DNA from: Lachnospiraceae bacterium
GTDB lineage: Bacteria; Bacillota; Clostridia; Lachnospirales; Lachnospiraceae
Reading direction: 5' to 3'
Length of the DNA stretch: 42,509 nt
Assembly: GCA_021200475.1 (NCBI GenBank)
Contig: JAJQGP010000046.1
Coordinates: forward strand, 1 to 42,509
Part shown: in pieces, positions 1 to 6,579 of the stretch
Numbering within the stretch: position 1 is the first letter of the stretch
Layout of the letters: each line of letters starts with the position of its first letter
Notes under the pieces: model-generated
What the model was told of the DNA's origin: nothing
Databases searched by the model: none
What the model saw: only the letters and a program-made list of their open reading frames with translations
Made by a program: the position numbers and the translations under genes

Positions 1-11
1 GTGCTAAAGGA

Positions 12-41
12 TTGACAGGATAAGATTTCACTAGCTGTTAT
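12..41 (+). promoter_or_regulatory. possible sigma-A promoter upstream of cspA
   Basis: A perfect -35 hexamer TTGACA at 12-17 is followed, 18 nt later, by TGTTAT at 36-41, a fair -10. The -10 falls inside the left arm of the long inverted repeat at 25-87, so the start site and the hairpin cannot both be used by the same transcript in full. The assignment is by consensus only. Confidence 0.35.
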
Positions 42-93
42 AGATTATGAAATGTGCCGCCTTGTAATCTATAACAGTTAGTGAAATTTTTTT
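25..93 (+). terminator. long inverted repeat followed by a T run
   Basis: Arms 25-47 and 65-87 are complementary over 23 nt with a single G/A difference (a G-U pair in RNA), separated by 17 nt. The right arm runs into seven Ts (87-93). It looks like an intrinsic terminator for a gene to the left of the window. The stem is unusually long and AT-rich, so it could also be a mobile palindromic repeat or a cold-responsive leader structure for cspA, which starts 36 nt later. Confidence 0.5.
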
Positions 94-128
94 CCGGTTA
101 AATAGCAATATTTTGAGGAGGTACCGAG

Positions 129-329
129 ATGAATAAGGGTACAGTGAAATGGTTCAACGCAGAGAAGGGTTACGGCTTTATTACAGGAGAAAACGGATCC
201 GATGTATTCGTACATTTTTCTGCAATCCAGGGCGAAGGCTTCAAGACCCTCGAAGAAGGACAGGCAGTTTCTTATGATTTGACAGAAGGCGCTCGCGGAA
301 TGCAGGCTGCTAACGTGGTAAAGCTTTAA
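129..329 (+). CDS. cspA: CspA-family cold shock protein
   Basis: A 66-residue single cold-shock domain, the standard length for the family. It binds single-stranded RNA and DNA and is known to act as an RNA chaperone that melts mRNA structure. The two RNA-binding motifs are plain: RNP1 KGYGFI at residues 13-18 and RNP2 VFVHF at 26-30, on a five-strand OB fold beginning GTVKWFN. The start is set by a strong GAGGAGGT ribosome binding site seven nt upstream. It is monocistronic: a long hairpin lies upstream and a GC-rich intrinsic terminator directly downstream. Which condition induces it cannot be read from the sequence; many Csp proteins are not cold-induced. Gene symbol given for the family. 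Confidence 0.95.
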   Translation: MNKGTVKWFNAEKGYGFITGENGSDVFVHFSAIQGEGFKTLEEGQAVSYDLTEGARGMQAANVVKL

Positions 330-343
330 GAATATTGGTTGCC

Positions 344-382
344 AAAAAGAGCGCTGTCGCGTGACAGCGCTTTTTCTTTTTT
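344..382 (+). terminator. intrinsic terminator of cspA
   Basis: A perfect 9-bp stem AGCGCTGTC / GACAGCGCT (350-358 and 363-371) with a 4-nt loop, preceded by five As and followed by TTTTTCTTTTTT. A textbook Rho-independent terminator. Confidence 0.9.
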
Positions 383-389
383 ATGCACA

Positions 390-484
390 TAGCCGGGTAA
401 GGAGTTTTGCGGCTAAAGCCGCACACGGCTCGCGCAGGCGGATAGGGGAGAGAGAACTCCCCTATCCGATTGCGCACGGCCGCA
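390..484. repeat. intergenic palindromic repeat, family C, copy 1
   Basis: A roughly 95-bp unit that recurs at 10291-10384 with about 80-85% identity by eye. It has the order AGCCGGG, a GCGGCTAAAGCCGC hairpin, a CGGCTCG box, then an 11-bp stem (440-450 with 457-467, GGATAGGGGAG / CTCCCCTATCC). Both copies sit directly after an intrinsic terminator of a plus-strand gene. It contains no open frame of note. Confidence 0.7.
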
Positions 485-565
485 TAAGGAATATTTCCGG
501 CTAACGCCAGACGCGGCCGGCGCAGGCGAGCAGGAGCCGATGAGCCGCCTCCTGCTCGATCGCAC
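482..565. repeat. family C repeat, diverged tandem copy 2
   Basis: It follows the same layout as the preceding copy (AAGGAAT, CGGCTAACGCC, GGCGCAGGCG, stem, GATCGCAC). The main stem has a different sequence, CGAGCAGGAG / CTCCTGCTCG (527-536 with 549-558). Conserved scaffold with a swapped but still complementary stem argues for a structured element. It ends at the stop codon of the flavodoxin gene and may act as its 3' hairpin. Confidence 0.55.
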
Positions 566-988
566 TTACAGCTCCTTCGCCAGCTTCTCGCCCAGCGCCG
601 TCAATGCCTGCTCTGCTTCATCGTCCGGCGCGTCGGCACAGATCACGCCCTCCCCGTTCACTACCACAGCGCCCGCTTTCTCCATACGGTCAACCCAGTT
701 GCGCATCCACTCGCCGTCTCCCCATCCATAGGAGCCAAACAGGCCGATTGTCTTGCCGCTCACATTCTTCTCAAGCTCTGCCACAAACGGTTCTACGATG
801 GTCTCTTCCAGTTCTTCATCTCCCATCGCCGGGCAGCCAAGTGCAAATGCTTTTTCATCCGCAAGATCTGACGGAGTAATATCCTCCATCGATATTGCCT
901 TCGCATCCCCGGCTCCTTTTACCACAAAATCTGCCATAGACTCTGTGTTGCCTGACCCACTCCAGAAAACTACTTTTAACTCTGCCAT
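566..988 (-). CDS. flavodoxin
   Basis: A 140-residue short-chain flavodoxin, a small FMN-binding electron carrier that replaces ferredoxin when iron is scarce. The phosphate-binding loop WSGSGNTE is at residues 9-16 and the isoalloxazine-contacting loop SYGWGDGEWM is near residue 84. The ATG at 988 is chosen because AGGAGG lies just upstream; an earlier in-frame ATG would overlap the gene before it and has no ribosome binding site. It is the last gene of a three-gene operon with DUF3793 and DUF2325 proteins, separated from the former by 19 nt. The shared promoter has a palindromic operator, consistent with induction by metal starvation (inference). FMN binding is well supported; redox partners are not identifiable here. 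Confidence 0.93.
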   Translation of the reverse strand: MAELKVVFWSGSGNTESMADFVVKGAGDAKAISMEDITPSDLADEKAFALGCPAMGDEELEETIVEPFVAELEKNVSGKTIGLFGSYGWGDGEWMRNWVDRMEKAGAVVVNGEGVICADAPDDEAEQALTALGEKLAKEL

Positions 989-1007
989 TTTTTCATCCTC
1001 CTGATTG

Positions 1008-1589
1008 TTATATACAGGCACCGGCCATCCGAAAGTCTTTCCAGATGTCGGATATCCTCATCCCCTGGCTGCATAAGTCCAGCGCCTTTTTCCGCGCTGT
1101 CTCATACAGTTCAAAAACACGGCTCGCATAAGCCACATCATCGTATACCTTCCAATAACCAGACAGCTTAAAATTCTGTCCTTTATTTTCAACAAATCCC
1201 CTCACATCCGGGAGCGGATACCCGAAAAAAAGGCCCATTTCATGCGGAAATTCCCCTTTTTCATCCTTATAGCACCGAAACCGCCGCGCGAGAAAAGACA
1301 GAACCAAATCCAGCGGAAGCGTTTCCACGCCATAACCACATTCCCTCAGATAGGCCTTCTTCCCGGCATCCGAAAGTATCTGCTCCAGTTCCTCCGGCTC
1401 ATATAAAAGCCAGTAATCCTTTTGGGCCGAGGTATACAGAAGATACGCACACAAACTCGTCCCTTTCAACACATGTGCCAGCCGCTTCTGGTTGCCCTTT
1501 TCCAAAATCAGCAGATTGGATGGTTTGATTCCGGCAATCACCGGGGCACACTGCTGTCCAAGCACATAACCCATTGCCTCAGTTCCCAT
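1008..1589 (-). CDS. DUF3793 family protein
   Basis: A 193-residue soluble protein matching the DUF3793 family of Clostridia, whose function is not established. No signal peptide or membrane segment is seen. Family-like stretches include the N-terminal APVIAGIKPSNLL, the central GVETLPLDLVLSFLARRF, and FPHEMGLFFGYPLPDVRGFVE; these conserved blocks suggest an enzyme or binding fold. The start at 1589 has GGAGGG eight nt upstream; ATG codon 6 is an alternative. It lies between a DUF2325 gene and a flavodoxin gene, an arrangement recurrent in Clostridia and usually linked with iron or heme metabolism (established neighbourhood; role inferred). Three cysteines near the ends (positions 14, 47, 103 region and the penultimate residue) could bind metal, but no motif is recognisable. 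Confidence 0.85.
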   Translation of the reverse strand: MGTEAMGYVLGQQCAPVIAGIKPSNLLILEKGNQKRLAHVLKGTSLCAYLLYTSAQKDYWLLYEPEELEQILSDAGKKAYLRECGYGVETLPLDLVLSFLARRFRCYKDEKGEFPHEMGLFFGYPLPDVRGFVENKGQNFKLSGYWKVYDDVAYASRVFELYETARKKALDLCSQGMRISDIWKDFRMAGACI

Positions 1590-1652
1590 GCATGATTCCC
1601 TCCTTCTCTCCTATCTTCTGCACTTTAACAGCCGCTTATACTCCAATACATT

Positions 1653-1943
1653 TCAAAAGCTGTGTGAAACATGCTCGTTGAGCAGGTCTTCCAGTGCCGT
1701 CGCACTGCTGGAATGACAGCGGAGCACCGGTATCCTGTTCCGCTTCGCTTCCTGCAGGGTGCTGCGCACCATCTTATGCGACACTGTATTCGTAAATAAA
1801 ATAAACATATCCGGAGTCCCCAGCTTTTTCCGGATTGCGCCGCTTTCCTTCGCAAAAACCTTCGCTTTACAGCCATAATCCCTGCAGATTCCTTCGTACT
1901 GACAAACCATGCCCTCATTGCCGCCGATAATCACAACACTCAT
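1653..1943 (-). CDS. DUF2325 domain protein
   Basis: A 96-residue protein with the DUF2325 pattern: a hydrophobic strand followed by GGNEGM (MSVVIIGGNEGM), a central DMFILFTNTVSHKM block, and a C-terminal RCHSSSATALEDLL resembling nucleotide- or small-molecule-binding Rossmann-like folds. Biochemical function is unknown. The ATG at 1943 is chosen because GAGGAGG is six nt upstream; that ribosome binding site lies inside an upstream in-frame extension, which is therefore unlikely to be translated. It is first in the operon DUF2325, DUF3793, flavodoxin, about 130 nt downstream of the promoter at 2089-2117. Co-regulation with a flavodoxin hints at a role in metal stress (inference). Confidence 0.85.
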   Translation of the reverse strand: MSVVIIGGNEGMVCQYEGICRDYGCKAKVFAKESGAIRKKLGTPDMFILFTNTVSHKMVRSTLQEAKRNRIPVLRCHSSSATALEDLLNEHVSHSF

Positions 1944-2071
1944 ACGTATCCTCCTCGTATCCAGATTCATGCTAACGAAATTCGACCTTTTTCCATATCA
2001 GCATTCAAGCTGTTTCTAAAATGATTCGATAGTAAGTTTTATATAACCTGTAATCGTTTATTAAAACAAGA

Positions 2072-2087
2072 GTTAGATTATGCTAAC
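2072..2087. promoter_or_regulatory. putative metal-repressor operator
   Basis: On the minus strand the sequence reads GTTAGCATAATCTAAC, an inverted repeat with 5-bp arms (GTTAG/CTAAC) spaced by six. It begins one base after the -10 hexamer and covers the expected transcription start, the classic place for a repressor. The TTAG...CTAA form resembles DtxR/IdeR-type sites more than a Fur box. The regulator is not in this window. Confidence 0.45.
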
Positions 2088-2088
2088 C

Positions 2089-2117
2089 ACTATAACATCC
2101 CATAACCTGTTTGTCAA
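2089..2117 (-). promoter_or_regulatory. sigma-A promoter of the flavodoxin operon
   Basis: On the minus strand TTGACA (2117-2112), a 17-nt spacer, and TATAGT (2094-2089). Both hexamers are close to consensus. It drives DUF2325, DUF3793 and flavodoxin after a leader of about 140 nt. Confidence 0.75.
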
Positions 2118-2139
2118 GGGAAAAAACATGATGTTTTTC

Positions 2140-2168
2140 TTGCCATCCACAACACGCAATGTTAAAAT
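2140..2168 (+). promoter_or_regulatory. sigma-A promoter of the PRiA4_ORF3 gene
   Basis: TTGCCA (2140-2145), a 17-nt spacer, TAAAAT (2163-2168). It lies 38 nt upstream of the start codon and is divergent from the flavodoxin-operon promoter. Confidence 0.65.
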
Positions 2169-2205
2169 GGCATTATAAAACAAAAGAAAGAGCAGAGGTG
2201 CCCTT

Positions 2206-4548
2206 ATGGCCGGATACATTGTTAAAGTTACCATTGAATATACACACCCGCCTGTCTGGCGGCGGATTGTCCTGCCGGAGGGCATTGCTTTTTATAGCCT
2301 GCACCGGATTCTTCAGACGGTCTTCGGATGGGACGATGAGCATTTACATGATTTCCGGACTTCGGACGGCATCTGCATTTCCCTTCCGGAAGCAAAAACC
2401 AGTGGAGACGAGTTAAGTGAAAATACAACAACAGTCGACGAATTTCTGAAATCCGGCAGATGGATCCGTTATACCTACGATTTCGGCGATGATTGGCGTC
2501 ATAAGGTTGTCTTCGAAAAGGAAGACCCGACTTACGATAAGAGATATGCGACCGTCCTCAAGGCAAAGGGAGACAATTTTATGGAAGATACTCCCTGGGA
2601 TGAAGTCGACTCCAACCGCCGCCCTTTCTCGATCGAGGCGGCAAACGCCGCGCTGGAGAAAATGCAATTTTCCCAAAAAAAGGCCATCAAAAAGCAGACC
2701 GAGGCTATGCAGCTTAAAGATGATCAGAAAAAAATCAAAGACACCCTTGCCGCAGTTCAGAAGCTCTACAGGGAAAATGGGAAAGCTCCAAAATCCAACT
2801 ATGATATAATTCAGGAGATTTACAGCGGTACCTTTGACATAAACGAACTGCTCCCGGCCAAAAACACGGAAACAGTAGAAATCCGGGACAGTTCAACCGA
2901 TACAAAAATCGATTCTGCCGTAAAAACTTGGGGTATGTTTGCGTCTGCCATGCAAGAAATGGAATCCACATCGTCCGGCAACAAAACATCCAGAAAAAAA
3001 GCTTCGTCAAAACCCGGCAATGGCTATGTCCAGATGACACTTCCGGGATTCGATGAACAGAAACCGGAACGCACAAAAGCAGTCGACAGCATCTTTCCGC
3101 CGGAAGGTTATCGGATTGACGTAGTCCGGTCTGAAAAAACGGCTCAGGAGATTCTCTCCCGCGAAGACGGGAAAAGGCTGCGGGAATTCTGTAAGTTTTC
3201 CGCCGTGGAATCATCCTCCCTACGCGGAAATGTCAGCAAGCGGAAAATGGCCGGACTGATCCACGATGTTTTCCGGGAACACCCGGAATGCCTGTATTAT
3301 ATTTTTTCGATTGACCAATATAAATGGGTTCACCTGAATTGCTTTTCAAATGCTGTGAATGTCCCGCTCCCCGAAAGCTTTGATGCAGTTGGAAAACTCC
3401 TCAGTCTCGGGTTTGCCGAAATCCAGTACTGGATGGAAGGCGGAGTAAAAGTTGCAGAGATTTCTGTGGCGGCAGACCTGGCTTCTATTCTGCCAAATGA
3501 AAAGGGTAAAAAATTAAAAAGATTCTATAACCTGATCGAAGCTAATGCCAGAAAGTTAAATGATCTGCTGGCACTTTATGGTGGTGTGAAAACAGACGAA
3601 CTCTTTCGTCTCTACCCGAATTATTTTGAACGCTGTGATACGCTGCCGGATTTTCTCCGCTTTGTATACTGGCACTGCCGCTATAATGGCTTTCTCTTTA
3701 CCGGAACCAACGAGCATGGGGAAAACTTCATGATTCACCCCGTTTTTGAACCATCCGCTATCGTAATGCAATCTCTGAAACACCCGGAGATTCCCTGCAA
3801 AATCTTCTCAAAAGAGGAACTTGGGGATTTGAACGGCGGATACTGTTGTTTTTCTGCACCCTGGGGAGCTTATTTCGCGAACCTCACACTGCACCTTCAG
3901 GATCAGCAGGCAGGCGAGATCGATTCCCGCATTACAGACACACTGCGGAAAGTCATGGAAGGAAGCACACTGAATGAAATCCTCACAAGCTGCCGGAAGC
4001 ATCTGGATATTCCGGATCACACCGGCATGGATGATGAAATCAGCCTTTGGGAAACCTCAATGGAGCTGGCGATGGAGACGCCGCTGCCGCTCTTCCATGG
4101 CTATAGTCGGTATGAAGCAATGGCGCAGTGGGACATTGACATAAACGGAATTGCCCTTTTCCCTGCCCAGGGAAAAAAGAAAAAGATCACAAAAAACACT
4201 GCCCTTACAGAACTGTCGCCCGAACAACAGCTGGAATTATACAGCTTATATTATGAGGATGATACTGAGCCTGAAGACTACGACCAGTTTATGAAAAAAA
4301 TCGGATGCTCGAATTATTCGGTGCGTTATCTGAAAATTGAAGAGCAGATGCTGAGAGGCGACTTTATAAAAGCGGAAGCAGAGACAAAACTTCTGATCAA
4401 AGAAAGCGGACACCAGGAGTTCGCTGTACTGCTCGACGAAATGAAAGAATACCGCGAGTTGGCGGCGGAGGATTATGAGGAAAGCGGCGCTTTCTCAGAC
4501 ACAGAGCTTGATGCGCTAATCGAAGAACTGTTCCGCCATCCGCATTGA
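2206..4548 (+). CDS. large protein with N-terminal PRiA4_ORF3 domain
   Basis: A 780-residue cytoplasmic protein. Residues 1 to about 140 match the plasmid pRiA4b ORF-3-like domain (IS1096 passenger family): the PPVWRRIVLPEGIAFYSLHRILQTVFGW start and the YTYDFGDDWRHKVVFE block are diagnostic. Residues 150-290 are a charged, low-complexity linker with little order. The remainder, to the acidic C-terminus, is a helical region without a recognised motif, seen in longer members of the family in Clostridia. The function of the domain is unknown. The ATG has an AGAGGTG ribosome binding site six nt upstream. It is monocistronic with its own promoter. Despite the family's plasmid and transposon name, no mobile-element hallmark is next to it. 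The assignment of the N-terminal domain is firm, that of the rest is not. Confidence 0.85.
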   Translation: MAGYIVKVTIEYTHPPVWRRIVLPEGIAFYSLHRILQTVFGWDDEHLHDFRTSDGICISLPEAKTSGDELSENTTTVDEFLKSGRWIRYTYDFGDDWRHKVVFEKEDPTYDKRYATVLKAKGDNFMEDTPWDEVDSNRRPFSIEAANAALEKMQFSQKKAIKKQTEAMQLKDDQKKIKDTLAAVQKLYRENGKAPKSNYDIIQEIYSGTFDINELLPAKNTETVEIRDSSTDTKIDSAVKTWGMFASAMQEMESTSSGNKTSRKKASSKPGNGYVQMTLPGFDEQKPERTKAVDSIFPPEGYRIDVVRSEKTAQEILSREDGKRLREFCKFSAVESSSLRGNVSKRKMAGLIHDVFREHPECLYYIFSIDQYKWVHLNCFSNAVNVPLPESFDAVGKLLSLGFAEIQYWMEGGVKVAEISVAADLASILPNEKGKKLKRFYNLIEANARKLNDLLALYGGVKTDELFRLYPNYFERCDTLPDFLRFVYWHCRYNGFLFTGTNEHGENFMIHPVFEPSAIVMQSLKHPEIPCKIFSKEELGDLNGGYCCFSAPWGAYFANLTLHLQDQQAGEIDSRITDTLRKVMEGSTLNEILTSCRKHLDIPDHTGMDDEISLWETSMELAMETPLPLFHGYSRYEAMAQWDIDINGIALFPAQGKKKKITKNTALTELSPEQQLELYSLYYEDDTEPEDYDQFMKKIGCSNYSVRYLKIEEQMLRGDFIKAEAETKLLIKESGHQEFAVLLDEMKEYRELAAEDYEESGAFSDTELDALIEELFRHPH

Positions 4549-4562
4549 TTTATTTGTAACGA

Positions 4563-4691
4563 TTCACAACAGCAGACCACAGGTCTACGCTTCGATCGAC
4601 GCTAAGCAAACGTCCACTGGACGTTCAGCGCCGCCTTCTTCGAAGGCTATATGCCGCTTACTCGTCATTGTCTGAGGCTTGATGTTCTGAA
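4563..4691. repeat. intergenic palindromic repeat, family A, copy 1
   Basis: A 129-bp element with imperfect terminal inverted repeats (TTCACAACAGC at 4563-4573, GATGTTCTGAA at 4681-4691). It shares the exact 18-mer CCACAGGTCTACGCTTCG (4577-4594) with the copy on the other side of ppiB, in the opposite orientation. Internal short hairpins include GTCCACTGGAC and CCTTCTTCGAAGG. It fills most of the 239-nt gap before the cyclophilin gene. Confidence 0.7.
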
Positions 4692-4787
4692 CTGTACCAT
4701 TTATTTAACAAAGTTCACACCCGGCGCCAACAGAACACATCTGGCACCAGTGTATATAAAACAAAGAGAAGGAAAGGAATCAAAACA

Positions 4788-5309
4788 ATGGCACAGAATC
4801 CAATTGTAACAATTACCATGGAAAACGGAGATGTGATGAAGGCGGAGCTGTATCCGCAGATCGCACCTAACACGGTAAATAACTTCATCAGTCTCGTAAA
4901 GAAAGGTTTTTATGACGGCCTGATCTTTCACCGCGTGATCAAGGGCTTTATGATCCAGGGCGGCTGCCCACAGGGGACAGGCACGGGCGGACCAGGCTAT
5001 TCGATCAAGGGAGAGTTTGCCCAGAATGGCTTTGTCAACCAGTTAAAGCACGAGCCAGGCGTCCTCTCCATGGCGCGCGCCATGCATCCAAATTCGGCAG
5101 GCAGCCAGTTCTTCCTGATGCATAAGGCTGCTCCGCATCTGGATGGCGCGTATGCGGCATTCGGAAAAGTCACCGAGGGTATGGAGATCGTCAATAAAAT
5201 CGCCGAGACTCCGACCGATTTTCGCGACCGCCCGATGACCCCGCAGCGCATCGCCGCGATGACTGTGGAGGCCTTTGGCGTGGATTATCCGGAACCGGAG
5301 AAGATGTGA
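4788..5309 (+). CDS. ppiB: cyclophilin-type peptidyl-prolyl cis-trans isomerase
   Basis: A 173-residue cytoplasmic cyclophilin that speeds cis-trans isomerisation of X-Pro bonds during folding. The full family core is present: FHRVIKGFMIQGG (catalytic Arg in FHRV), GTGTGGPGYSIKGEF, LSMARAMHPNSAGSQFFL, LDGAYAAFGKV. There is no signal peptide, so it is the cytosolic PpiB form. The start is supported by AAGGAAAGG about ten nt upstream. A short C-terminal extension after VEAFG (VDYPEPEKM) is common. It stands alone, flanked on both sides by inverted copies of the family A repeat, which may provide processing or termination signals. Identification is secure; substrates are unknown. Confidence 0.95.
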   Translation: MAQNPIVTITMENGDVMKAELYPQIAPNTVNNFISLVKKGFYDGLIFHRVIKGFMIQGGCPQGTGTGGPGYSIKGEFAQNGFVNQLKHEPGVLSMARAMHPNSAGSQFFLMHKAAPHLDGAYAAFGKVTEGMEIVNKIAETPTDFRDRPMTPQRIAAMTVEAFGVDYPEPEKM

Positions 5310-5392
5310 GAAGTGCGCAAAACACAGACCCAGATCTTTCCTGACCGTTCAGAAACAAAGCAAAGATCCGTGACCTGCTATTTTATTACCCG

Positions 5393-5487
5393 TTCAGAAC
5401 AGCATCGCGATGAGCGGGCGCGGGACATCCAGTGGATGCCCAGCGCCGACCGAAGCGAAGCGTAGACCTGTGGCCCGCTGTTCTGAA
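5393..5487. repeat. intergenic palindromic repeat, family A, copy 2 (inverted)
   Basis: A 95-bp element with perfect 11-bp terminal inverted repeats TTCAGAACAGC (5393-5403) and GCTGTTCTGAA (5477-5487). It contains the hairpin GACATCCAGTGGATGCCC and the 18-mer CGAAGCGTAGACCTGTGG (5456-5473), the reverse complement of the 18-mer in copy 1. It lies in the convergent gap between ppiB and the epimerase gene. Confidence 0.75.
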
Positions 5488-5508
5488 TCATTACATTTTC
5501 CGATACAA

Positions 5509-6426
5509 TCATCTGATCTCTACTGTCCACGTGTTTTTATAAGTCCCGCCTTCATCCAGGCCGATCAGATCCGCCTGGCAGGAAAGATCCTCAATAATCC
5601 CATCACGCGACGGCAGCGATGTCCACGGTTCTACGCACACATAAGGCGCCTCTTTGCCGGTCGCATGCCAGAATCCGATATAAGCAAAATCCGGATAGTG
5701 AACGGTAACGCTGTGTTTCCCCTTATCGCTTGCGATCTTTACGGTCTTTGGCGCGTGCTTCAAAACCACAGCGTCATGGTCAAACAGCTCGTGATGGAGC
5801 GGGATCCTCCGATTGTCCTCCAGAGGGTACAACTGATCCCGGCCGGTCAGGAAGCAGGTGTCAGTAAAGCCCACCTGATACGGATGGGAAGGGCGGTCAA
5901 ATTCGAGATAATAGTCCTCAAATGACAGGCCTTCATCCAGCGGCACTCGAAAACCAGGATGCCCGCCGACGCCAAAATACATACGCTCCGTCCCTGTATT
6001 TTCAACTGTGTTCGTAATCACAAGCATACTGCCCTTAAGCGCGTAGGTAATCCGATAGACAAAGTCAAACGGGTATTGTTCCCTGGTCTGTTCGTTGCTT
6101 GCAAAACGAAATGTCATTTCATCCGCCGTAAGAAGTACGTCATTCGCTTCCGCGTTCTGTACATAACAGGACGGCGTTTCCATCACCAGCGTATGGTACT
6201 TGACCAGCCCATGCCGCTTCATATGGTAAAATTCTCCATTCAGCGTAAAAGTCTCGTCAGTCAGTCGGGCAATGTACGGAAACAGGTTCGGCGCTTTTCC
6301 GCTCCAGATGGCGGGATCGGCCTGCCACAGATACTCCAGGCCCTCCGCACTCCTGACCGACTGTAATTCGGCTCCCGCATCGCTGGCAGTCACAGTAAGG
6401 TACTCGTTTTTGATCGTGTAATTCAT
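5509..6426 (-). CDS. aldose 1-epimerase family protein (LacX-like)
   Basis: A 305-residue cytosolic protein of the galactose mutarotase fold, LacX-like branch, which interconverts alpha and beta anomers of sugars or sugar phosphates. Seen: PNLFPYIARL near residue 50, the region around HGLVKYHTL, the family FGVGGHPGF block (catalytic His in GGHPGF), and a late Glu in VCVEPWTSLP, the usual general base. Three consecutive ATG codons are present; the third is chosen because it lies seven nt from GAGGAGG, whereas the first is one nt away. It converges on ppiB. The neighbour behind it (LprI-like protein) gives no functional hint, so the sugar is unknown. Confidence 0.9.
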   Translation of the reverse strand: MNYTIKNEYLTVTASDAGAELQSVRSAEGLEYLWQADPAIWSGKAPNLFPYIARLTDETFTLNGEFYHMKRHGLVKYHTLVMETPSCYVQNAEANDVLLTADEMTFRFASNEQTREQYPFDFVYRITYALKGSMLVITNTVENTGTERMYFGVGGHPGFRVPLDEGLSFEDYYLEFDRPSHPYQVGFTDTCFLTGRDQLYPLEDNRRIPLHHELFDHDAVVLKHAPKTVKIASDKGKHSVTVHYPDFAYIGFWHATGKEAPYVCVEPWTSLPSRDGIIEDLSCQADLIGLDEGGTYKNTWTVEIR

Positions 6427-6579
6427 CATCATTCCTCCTCAAACATGTTTTTTCATTCTGCCGGCCTTTCCCCACTTTCCGAAATCAAAAGAGTACAGCC
6501 GGCCTGTTCCTATCCCGTTTTTCAGTTCTGTTTTTTGCTAAAAGGGAAGCTTCGTCCCCCTCATCCGCGTTATAATCTG

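Noticed and set aside
2206-2620. Plasmid or transposon origin suggested by the PRiA4_ORF3 domain
   Set aside because: No transposase, integrase, attachment site or flanking target duplication nearby, and the gene has ordinary codon use and promoter.
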